A stretch of DNA of 64,000 nucleotides from Rickettsia typhi. Lineage in GTDB: Bacteria > Pseudomonadota > Alphaproteobacteria > Rickettsiales > UBA1997. The stretch spans positions 1 to 64,000 of the forward strand of contig CAMBFC010000006.1 in NCBI GenBank assembly GCA_945865905.1, read 5' to 3'. This document shows positions 56,734 to 64,000 of the stretch, one piece after another (within the stretch, counting starts at the first letter, position 1; each line of letters begins with the position of its first letter). Both the position numbers and the translations under genes were made by a program. The notes beneath the pieces are model-generated. The model was not told the origin of the DNA. It worked only from the letters and a program-made list of their open reading frames with translations, and made no database searches.

Positions 56734-57642
56734 ATGATATCACATAAAAAGAATCACAATCCCAAAGTTCACATATCTCGCTTAGTTCATCGCAATGATC
56801 ATAAAACTAAAATTAAGCGCGAAGGTATCGGCAAAATTTCACGCAAAGATTTTTATATAAATAGTATTGCCACATCTTGGTCTAAATTAATATTTTTTAT
56901 CATTTTTTTATATATTACTCTTAACTGTTTTTTTGCCTCACTATATTTATTGCAAGATGGTAGCATTTCAAATGCTCGCGCCGGATCTTTTGTTGACTCT
57001 TTCTTTTTTAGCGTTCAAACATTGGCAACAATTGGCTATGGCGCAATGAGTCCGCAAACAATTTTTGCAAATATTTTAGTAACGATTGAGGCCTTTATAG
57101 GATTGCTTGGATTAGCACTTGCAACTGGTATTGTTTTTTCAAAATTATCTCGACCTTCAACTCGCATTTTATTTGGACATAAAGCACTAATTTCTTCGCA
57201 TAAAAATATCAATTGTTTTATGTTTCGACTAGGAAATTTGCGCAATAGCCCAATTGCCGATCCAATAATTAAAGCTGTTTTTATTTGTGATGAAAAAACT
57301 GAAAATGGTTCAACCAGAAGAGCTTTTTATGATTTAAATCTTGTGCGCAATAATGTGCCATTACTTACTCCAAGCTGGACTGCAAGGCATCATATTACAA
57401 AAAATAGCCCTTTGCATAACATCACAAAGGAAATTTTAGAAGAACTAAATATCGAAATTATAGTTTCGGTAACTGGTTTTGACGAAACTCTTTCACAAAC
57501 AGTTCGTTCGCACCATTCATATATCGCCAAAGAAATCGCTTTTAATGGTAACTTTGTTGATATCATGAGTTGGGATAAAACTGGCGCTATAAATGTAGAT
57601 TATAAACGCTTTCACGATATTGTTTATTCACAAAATAAGTAA
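56734..57642 (+). CDS. KirBac-type inward-rectifier potassium channel
   Basis: Pore FFFSVQTLATIGYGAMSPQ; second TM; C-terminal Kir cytoplasmic domain (FMFRLGNLRNSPI). Confidence 0.88.
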   Translation: MISHKKNHNPKVHISRLVHRNDHKTKIKREGIGKISRKDFYINSIATSWSKLIFFIIFLYITLNCFFASLYLLQDGSISNARAGSFVDSFFFSVQTLATIGYGAMSPQTIFANILVTIEAFIGLLGLALATGIVFSKLSRPSTRILFGHKALISSHKNINCFMFRLGNLRNSPIADPIIKAVFICDEKTENGSTRRAFYDLNLVRNNVPLLTPSWTARHHITKNSPLHNITKEILEELNIEIIVSVTGFDETLSQTVRSHHSYIAKEIAFNGNFVDIMSWDKTGAINVDYKRFHDIVYSQNK

Positions 57643-58775
57643 TGAAAATTCTTGGAATCGAAACATCTTGCGACGAAACTGCTGTTGCGATTGTTGATGA
57701 TCAAAAAAATATTTTAGCGCAGGTTATAAATTCACAAATTAAGTTGCATGAAAAATATGGCGGCGTAGTGCCAGAGCTTGCTGCGCGAGCTCATATTGAA
57801 GTTTTAGATTGCTTAATTATCGAAGTTTTGCAACAAGCAAATTTAAAATTGAACGACTTAGATGCAATAGCAGCAACAGCTGGACCTGGTTTAATTGGCG
57901 GCGTAATTGTTGGCTTGATGACAGGAAAAACCCTTGCTTCAGTTTTACAAAAACCTTTTATTGCAGTAAATCACCTAGAGGCGCACGCTTTAACGGCACG
58001 CTTGGTGCAAGATGTTGAGTTTCCTTATTTGCTACTACTGCTTTCTGGTGGACATTGTCAAATTTTACTGGCACAAGGCGTTGGCCAATATAAAAAACTT
58101 GGCGAGACCATTGATGACGCCCTTGGTGAAGCCTTTGATAAAGTAGCACAAATGCTTGGATTGCCCTACCCTGGAGGCCCTGCAGTTGAAAAACTTGCAC
58201 TTAGTGGCGATCAAAATAAATTTAAATTTCCACAACCTTTGATTGATTCTGATTTTGAAAAAAAACATCTTTTTGATTTTTCATTTTCAGGATTAAAAAC
58301 AGCAGTGCGCCGACAAGTTGAAAAATTATCTGGCGCAGAATTTTCTCACACAATATCACATACAAAATTATCGAATCAAGAAAAGGCAGATATTTGCGCT
58401 TCATTTCAAAAAACAGTAGTGGCAATTATTTTAAATCGTCTAGAAAATATTTTTTATTATAAATTAGCAAAAATTTCTGATATGACTCAAGGCCTTGTGA
58501 AGCAAGACTTGTTACACAATAAAAATTCTGTGAATAAAATTGTAATTTGTGGTGGAGTAGCAGCAAATCGTTATATTTTTTCTCAATTGGATGAATGGGC
58601 GCAAAATAATTCTCTAAAAATTATCACACCACCATTAGCTTTATGCACTGATAATGCAGCAATGATAGCTTGGGCTGGAGTTGAAAAAATGAAACTAGGA
58701 TTAACCGATAGTTTAGATTTTAAGCCGCGAGCACGCTGGGAAATAAGCGAATATAGCGAAAAAACTTTGATCTAA
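57642..58775 (+). CDS. tsaD: tRNA N6-adenosine threonylcarbamoyltransferase
   Basis: ILGIETSCDETAVAIVDD; VNHLEAHALTARL; LLLLSGGHCQILLAQG. Confidence 0.96.
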   Translation: MKILGIETSCDETAVAIVDDQKNILAQVINSQIKLHEKYGGVVPELAARAHIEVLDCLIIEVLQQANLKLNDLDAIAATAGPGLIGGVIVGLMTGKTLASVLQKPFIAVNHLEAHALTARLVQDVEFPYLLLLLSGGHCQILLAQGVGQYKKLGETIDDALGEAFDKVAQMLGLPYPGGPAVEKLALSGDQNKFKFPQPLIDSDFEKKHLFDFSFSGLKTAVRRQVEKLSGAEFSHTISHTKLSNQEKADICASFQKTVVAIILNRLENIFYYKLAKISDMTQGLVKQDLLHNKNSVNKIVICGGVAANRYIFSQLDEWAQNNSLKIITPPLALCTDNAAMIAWAGVEKMKLGLTDSLDFKPRARWEISEYSEKTLI

Positions 58776-58798
58776 TAAACTAACCTTTAAAATTTTTT

Positions 58799-59119
58799 AT
58801 GACAAAAATATCAAAAATATTATTTTCAATTTTTTGCCTTAGCGCAATTGTTTCTTGTGGAAAAAAAAGTGGATTAATTTTGCCCGAAAAAGATGAAAAT
58901 TTAAGAATTAAAAGATATCAAAAAATCAACGAGGGCTATGGAATCAATGATTCTGACAAAGATTTTAAATATTATTATGATAGAGATCAGTCTAAAAAAA
59001 TAGAAAAATCTGAAAAAAAAACTGACTCAAAACTTTCAGATAATTCAAAATTTCCGAAAAAAGCTGCGGAGAAAAAAGCTAGCGAGCAAGATGGAAAAGG
59101 AAATAATCAGCAACAATAG
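58799..59119 (+). CDS. Small lipoprotein
   Basis: Signal plus SAIVSCGKKSGLILPE; charged C-terminus. Confidence 0.6.
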   Translation: MTKISKILFSIFCLSAIVSCGKKSGLILPEKDENLRIKRYQKINEGYGINDSDKDFKYYYDRDQSKKIEKSEKKTDSKLSDNSKFPKKAAEKKASEQDGKGNNQQQ

Positions 59120-59428
59120 TGTTATATTTTTTTGACTTGAAAGCAAAACATCATCACCAAATTCTTTCACTAATTCAGTGCGCACCTCTTGATCACTTTT
59201 TCCTTCGGAGATTTTTTGACGAATTAATTTGCGCATTTCAGAGGAAAATTCGGTATTTGAGCTTTCGATTGATTGACCACTACAAACTAAGCATTTTACT
59301 TCGAGAAATAATTGCATGGCGCGTTGTTCTTGCGCTAGATCTTGCAATCTTGCCTCGGGTGATAATGCTTGAGCATTAATAGATAAAAAAATAATTATCG
59401 CAAAAAATATTTTACAAAAAATTTTCAT
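59045..59428 (-). CDS. ccmH: Cytochrome c-type biogenesis protein CcmH (start trimmed from ORF start 59461)
   Basis: LEVKCLVCSGQSIESSNTEFSSEMRKLIRQKISEGKSDQEV (LVCxxC). Confidence 0.9.
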   Translation of the reverse strand: MKIFCKIFFAIIIFLSINAQALSPEARLQDLAQEQRAMQLFLEVKCLVCSGQSIESSNTEFSSEMRKLIRQKISEGKSDQEVRTELVKEFGDDVLLSSQKNITLLLLIISFSILLASFFLRSFFRKF

Positions 59429-60209
59429 CAATTGTGCCTGTAAAAATTTTTTTATAACCACCCGTCATAATAACTGGCAATTTATCACCAGCCCATTCTA
59501 TTACAAGATCGCCACCTTTAAAGCGTGTCGTAATTTTATCATTTTTGATTAGATTATTTTTTATTGCAGCAGCCACAACCGCACAGGCACCAGATCCACA
59601 GGCTAGAGTTTCTCCCGTCCCTCTTTCCCAAACACGCACCTCAATTGTTTTATCGGAAATTATTTTAGCAAACTCAACATTAGTTTTGTGTAAAAAAAAT
59701 GGATGATTTTCGATAGCGGGGGCAAGTTCAAAAAAATCTGCATCACTTGGCATATAATCTACAAATATAACTGCGTGGGGGTTTCCCATGTTAACGCAAA
59801 AAAATTCTAGATCATCGAAGAGAAAATTTTTTTCAAAAACAGGAACTCGCATTTCAACAGAAATATTATTTTCGCTAGAAATATAATTATCATTGTGGCG
59901 CCAACAATTTAAAAGACCTGCAGCGGTTTCAATTACGATAGCGGCGGAGTTTTTTTCTTCCATAATAATTGATGCAACGCAACGCGTAGCATTGCCACAA
60001 ACAGCTGATTCAGAACCATCGTGATTGTAAATCTGCATAAAACATTCAGCGCGAGAAGAATTTTTTATAACAACCAACTGATCGCAGCCAATATTTTTGC
60101 GATTGCAAAGTTTTTGAATATACAAATCGGAAAGTTTTATTTTAGAAATGCGCGCGTCAAAAATAATAAAATCATTTCCTGCGCCATTCATTTTTAAAAA
60201 TTGTAGCAT
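59412..60209 (-). CDS. dapF: Diaminopimelate epimerase
   Basis: MNGAGNDFIIFDAR; HDGSESAVCGNATRCVA; RGTGETLACGSGACAV. Confidence 0.95.
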   Translation of the reverse strand: MLQFLKMNGAGNDFIIFDARISKIKLSDLYIQKLCNRKNIGCDQLVVIKNSSRAECFMQIYNHDGSESAVCGNATRCVASIIMEEKNSAAIVIETAAGLLNCWRHNDNYISSENNISVEMRVPVFEKNFLFDDLEFFCVNMGNPHAVIFVDYMPSDADFFELAPAIENHPFFLHKTNVEFAKIISDKTIEVRVWERGTGETLACGSGACAVVAAAIKNNLIKNDKITTRFKGGDLVIEWAGDKLPVIMTGGYKKIFTGTIDENFL

Positions 60210-60221
60210 TTGATAGAAAAA

Positions 60222-60788
60222 TTATTTCTTTGCTCTTTCGACATATTCGCCATCGGCGGTTTTTACTACGATTAAATCTCCCGATTCAACAAAAGGAGGA
60301 ACCAGTGTGCGAGCCCCATTTTCAAGGGTTGCTGGCTTGTAAGATGATGAAGCGGTTTGTCCTTTAACAACAGCATCAGCGCTTTCAACTCTAAGAATTA
60401 CTGTTTCAGGAAGCGCAATTGAGATTGGCTTATTGTTGCAATATTCAACCGTAAGTTTCATTTCATCTTGCAAAAATGGTAAAGAATCGCCAAGCAAAGC
60501 TTTATCAAAATTTAATTGTTCAAAGCTCTCCATATCCATCGCCACAAGCTCATCTTGATCCATATATTGATATTGAAAATGTTTGAATTCAACAAAAGCA
60601 ACTTCAACATCTTCTGACGAAGAGAAGCGGGTGTTGGTTTTTGTGCCAGTTGAAATATTTTTTAATTCAAGTTGGATATAAGCGCCACCCTTACCCGGCT
60701 TAACATGGTCGCGTTTTACGATTGACCAAAGTTGATTTTCAAATTCAACTACATTGCCGACACGAAGAGAGTTTGCGTTTGTTTTCAT
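60222..60788 (-). CDS. efp: Elongation factor P
   Basis: IVKRDHVKPGKGGAYIQLELKNISTGTKTNTRF. Confidence 0.96.
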   Translation of the reverse strand: MKTNANSLRVGNVVEFENQLWSIVKRDHVKPGKGGAYIQLELKNISTGTKTNTRFSSSEDVEVAFVEFKHFQYQYMDQDELVAMDMESFEQLNFDKALLGDSLPFLQDEMKLTVEYCNNKPISIALPETVILRVESADAVVKGQTASSSYKPATLENGARTLVPPFVESGDLIVVKTADGEYVERAKK

Positions 60789-60812
60789 TGTTTATCTAGT
60801 TAGAGTTTTGGA

Positions 60813-62207
60813 TTAATTTAAATTCTTAACAATCTCTTCAACCACTTTTTTTGCATCACCAAAAATCATGAGAGTGTTATCATTGTAGAATAGTTCATTT
60901 TCAACGCCAGCGTAGCCTGCACTCATTCCGCGCTTAACAAAAAATACTGTTTTTGCATAAGCAACATCAAGAATTGGCATGCCATAAATTGGGCTAGTTT
61001 TATCAGTTTTTGCTGCTGGATTTGTAACATCATTTGCACCAATTACAAAAGCGATGTCAGTGGCTTTGAATTCGCCGTTTATTTCTTCTAGCTCAAAAAC
61101 CTTTTCATAATCAATGTTAGCTTCGGCTAATAATACATTCATGTGCCCCGGCATTCTGCCTGCAACTGGATGGATGGCAAATTTAACTGTAACACCTGCG
61201 GCTTCAAGAAGTTTTGTCATTTCTGCAACGGCATGTTGAGCACCAGCAACCGCCATTCCATAGCCCGGAACGATTATTACTGAACCAGCAGATTTCATCA
61301 TATAGGCCGCATCTTCAGCGCTGCCTTGCTTGACAGGTTTTTCTTCTTTATTGCTATCGGCGCCAGCACCTTGAACTACATTCTCTGCGAAGCCACTGAA
61401 AATTACATTGACGATTGAACGGTTCATCGCTTTACACATGATGTAGCTTAGAATGGCACCACTTGCACCTACTAACGCACCAGTGATGATCAATAAACTA
61501 TTGCCCAAAGTAAACCCAATGCCACTTGCCGCCCAACCAGAGTAAGAGTTAAGCATTGAAACCACAACTGGCATATCTGCGCCACCAACTGGAGCAATCA
61601 AAACAAAGCCAACAAAAAATGCTAATAAAGTAAGCAAAATAAATAAAAATTTTGAACCAAAAATAACAAAGGCAATCAATAAAAAAGCTGAGGCGCCACC
61701 AATATATTTTGCAGATTTTTTAGGATCTTTGAAAAATACCATTTTTGATTTCATGTTGCCGTTTAACTTAAGAAAGGCAACGATTGAACCGGTAAATGTG
61801 ATTGCGCCAATGATAACACCAAGGCCCATTTCTATAAGGCTGCTAGTTTTTATTGCACCATCTTCTTTGATACCAAAAGCATCAGGAAGCCATAATGCCG
61901 CTGCTGCGGTAAAAACTGCTGCCAAACCTACAAGCGAATGAAAGCCCGCAACTAGCTGAGGCATAGCTGTCATCTTAACTTTTTTTGCGATGAAATATCC
62001 AATTCCAGCACCGATTGAAATTGCTAATAAAATAAGAAAAATATGATGAACTTGTGGTAAAATAAGAGTTGTGATTATCGCTAGACCCATACCTGCCATG
62101 CCACAATAATTGCCGATGCGCGAGCTTTTTGGCGAAGACAAAAAATATAGCGAAAGAATAAACAAAACTGCAGAAATTATATAACAGATATTTACAAAAC
62201 TATGCAT
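60813..62207 (-). CDS. pntB: NAD(P) transhydrogenase subunit beta
   Basis: Multi-TM; IIVPGYGMAVAGAQHAVAEM; HPVAGRMPGHMNVLLAEA; GANDVTNPAAKTDKTSPIYGMP. Confidence 0.95.
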   Translation of the reverse strand: MHSFVNICYIISAVLFILSLYFLSSPKSSRIGNYCGMAGMGLAIITTLILPQVHHIFLILLAISIGAGIGYFIAKKVKMTAMPQLVAGFHSLVGLAAVFTAAAALWLPDAFGIKEDGAIKTSSLIEMGLGVIIGAITFTGSIVAFLKLNGNMKSKMVFFKDPKKSAKYIGGASAFLLIAFVIFGSKFLFILLTLLAFFVGFVLIAPVGGADMPVVVSMLNSYSGWAASGIGFTLGNSLLIITGALVGASGAILSYIMCKAMNRSIVNVIFSGFAENVVQGAGADSNKEEKPVKQGSAEDAAYMMKSAGSVIIVPGYGMAVAGAQHAVAEMTKLLEAAGVTVKFAIHPVAGRMPGHMNVLLAEANIDYEKVFELEEINGEFKATDIAFVIGANDVTNPAAKTDKTSPIYGMPILDVAYAKTVFFVKRGMSAGYAGVENELFYNDNTLMIFGDAKKVVEEIVKNLN

Positions 62208-62251
62208 GGGAAAATTATTTTTAGTTAAATTATGCCTGTATTTATCAAAAT

Positions 62252-63214
62252 TTAAACAATACCAACTTTTAAACAGTCGTGAATATGTAAAATTCCTACT
62301 ACTTTGCCGTTTTCAACAACAAAAAGATTTGTGATTGATTTTTTATTTAACAGCGCAATTGCTTCAACTGCAAGCATTTCTTGATTTATCGTCGCAGGAT
62401 TTTTTGTCATAATTTCATCAGCAAAATGTGTCAAAAAATTGCCATCGATATGGCGTCTTAGGTCTCCATCGGTTATAATGCCGATTAAATTTTTATCACT
62501 ATCAAGAATTGCAGTGCAGCCAAGATGCTTTGAGGTCATCTCTAGCAAGACTTGCGACATTTTTGTTTTTTGATCTATTTGTGGAATCGCGTGACCTTTG
62601 CGCATAATATCAGCAACACGGATAAAGGCAGCGCCCAGCTTTCCACCTGGATGGAAGGTTCCAAAATGCTCGGTGTTAAAGCCTTTAGCATCAATTAAAG
62701 CCACAGCAATAGCATCTCCAACGGCAAGCATCATTGTTGTAGATGTGGTTGGAGCATTGATTTTATTGGCCTCTCCGATTTCTGGCAGCACCAACGCCAC
62801 ATCAGCGCTTTTTGCTAATTCAGATTCGGCGCGCCTTACAATGGCAATTAACGGAATATCAAAACGCTTGCAGTAAAAAATAATATCGCGCAATTCTTTG
62901 GTTTCTCCCGAATTAGAAAGCAAAACAACTACATCTTGCTTAGTAATCATACCAAGATCACCGTGACTAGCCTCAGCCGGATGAATAAAAAATGATGGCG
63001 TGCCAGTTGAGGCAAGCGTTGCGGCAATTTTATTGGCAATGTGACCACTTTTTCCCATGCCACTAATAATGATACGACCTTTACAATCTCTAATTAGATC
63101 GATTGCTGTGATAAAATTTTGATCATAAAATTCAATCAAAGACTCTAGGCCAAGGATTTCTTGCTTGGTTGTTTTAATCGCAGAAATGATGTAAGGATTC
63201 TTTTTTATTGGCAC
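62252..63214 (-). CDS. kdsD: Arabinose-5-phosphate isomerase (SIS plus CBS domains)
   Basis: GRIIISGMGKSGHIANKIAATLASTGTPSFFIHPAEASHGDLGMI; CBS pair. Confidence 0.93.
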   Translation of the reverse strand: MPIKKNPYIISAIKTTKQEILGLESLIEFYDQNFITAIDLIRDCKGRIIISGMGKSGHIANKIAATLASTGTPSFFIHPAEASHGDLGMITKQDVVVLLSNSGETKELRDIIFYCKRFDIPLIAIVRRAESELAKSADVALVLPEIGEANKINAPTTSTTMMLAVGDAIAVALIDAKGFNTEHFGTFHPGGKLGAAFIRVADIMRKGHAIPQIDQKTKMSQVLLEMTSKHLGCTAILDSDKNLIGIITDGDLRRHIDGNFLTHFADEIMTKNPATINQEMLAVEAIALLNKKSITNLFVVENGKVVGILHIHDCLKVGIV

Positions 63215-63273
63215 TTTAAGTATTTTTAGTTTATAATAGATAAAATCTATAATCGAAAATTAAAAATTCCAAT

Positions 63274-63873
63274 ATGTTTTCTCAAGAACAACTTCTACAA
63301 GATTTTATTGACGCGAAAGCGATCTTGCGCGGACACTTTATTTTATCTTCTGGATTACATAGCGATACTTATATGCAATGTGCCCGCGTTCTTATGGATT
63401 CTAAGCGCGCAGAGAGATTATGTTCGCAATTGGCGCAACAATTAGTGGCTCAATTAGGCAAAAATTTTGCTGATATTGTGGTTTCGCCCGCTATGGGCGG
63501 TGTTGTGGTGGGTTATGAATTAGCGCGCCAACTTGATTTGCCCGCTATTTTTTGTGAGCGCGTTGATGGCAAGTTTCAACTGCGGCGCGGCTTTGAACTT
63601 GATTCATCGCTTCGTGTTTTAGTGGTTGAAGATGTTATTACAACAGGAAAATCTTCACTCGAAACTTTTGATTTAATCAAAGAATTTGGTTGCAAAATAG
63701 TTGCTGAAGCCGCTCTGGTAGATCGCTCAGGTTCTGATCTTGAAAAAATTTTACAAGTTCCTGCCATCACTTTATTAAAGCTTGATATTAAAACTTTTGA
63801 CAAAGATAATGTTCCTAATGAACTTAAAAATATTACAGCTATAAAACCCGGAAGTCGCTTTATCTCTCGCTGA
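63274..63873 (+). CDS. pyrE: Orotate phosphoribosyltransferase
   Basis: LSSGLHSDTYMQCARVL; VLVVEDVITTGKSSLETFDLIKEFG. Confidence 0.93.
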   Translation: MFSQEQLLQDFIDAKAILRGHFILSSGLHSDTYMQCARVLMDSKRAERLCSQLAQQLVAQLGKNFADIVVSPAMGGVVVGYELARQLDLPAIFCERVDGKFQLRRGFELDSSLRVLVVEDVITTGKSSLETFDLIKEFGCKIVAEAALVDRSGSDLEKILQVPAITLLKLDIKTFDKDNVPNELKNITAIKPGSRFISR

Positions 63874-63926
63874 GCCCAGCTAAATGACAGCCTATTTGAA
63901 CTGATAGGCCCCCAAAAATCAATAAG

Positions 63927-64000
63927 ATGAAAATCTATACCAATAAGCTTGAAGAAGTCGTGCTTAGTGAACGCGAAATCAATATTTCGTTTGAATTTTT
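63927..64000 (+). CDS. Start of a methylenetetrahydrofolate reductase-like gene (partial)
   Basis: MKIYTNKLEEVVLSEREINISFEF, consistent with the MetF SFEFFPP start; truncated by window end. Confidence 0.45.
   Translation, partial: MKIYTNKLEEVVLSEREINISFEF

Noticed and set aside
1-64000. CRISPR arrays, tRNA or rRNA genes
   Set aside because: No regularly spaced direct repeats, no recognisable tRNA T-arm/cloverleaf patterns and no rRNA-like stretches were seen by eye; a tRNAscan/Infernal run would be needed for certainty.

Overview
AT-rich alphaproteobacterial chromosome segment. A Rickettsiales-like affiliation is inferred from a DUF2610-like protein, dispersed ccmH and VirB2-like genes, and gene content. 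About 1-13.6 kb is an accessory secretion locus: three tandem TpsA/FHA C-terminal 'toxin tail + small immunity-like gene' modules, extra orphan lipoproteins, a parvulin chaperone, a TpsB (FhaC/ShlB) transporter, and two 654-aa OafA-type acyltransferases flanking it. The remainder is mostly housekeeping: lptFG, thiS, yajQ, metZ/metW/metX, rlpA, rpsD, dnaX, ispB, trmD, cysQ-like, ddl-ftsQ-ftsA, pheA, class II DAHP synthase, era, ubiG, hom, ileS, cysE, cinA-C, comEC, dnaQ, lpxA, fabZ, ilvBN, rpmG, glpX, dnaB, KirBac channel, tsaD, ccmH, dapF, efp, pntB, kdsD, pyrE and the start of a metF-like gene. Main discoveries: (1) an ileS with a complete ~195-aa GNAT acetyltransferase domain inserted in frame between the editing and catalytic regions, and apparently lacking its C-terminal domain; (2) a shuffled polymorphic toxin/immunity array with a conserved junction motif; (3) a VirB2/TrbC-like pilin fused to an N-terminal cysteine-rich domain resembling a secreted carbohydrate-binding-type module; (4) an 836-aa probable solenoid protein ending in a CaaX-like box (CSLQ); (5) comEC bracketed by two long inverted repeats sharing GATAAATC termini; (6) an unannotated SRP (4.5S) RNA upstream of dnaX. 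No tRNA, rRNA or CRISPR array was recognised.
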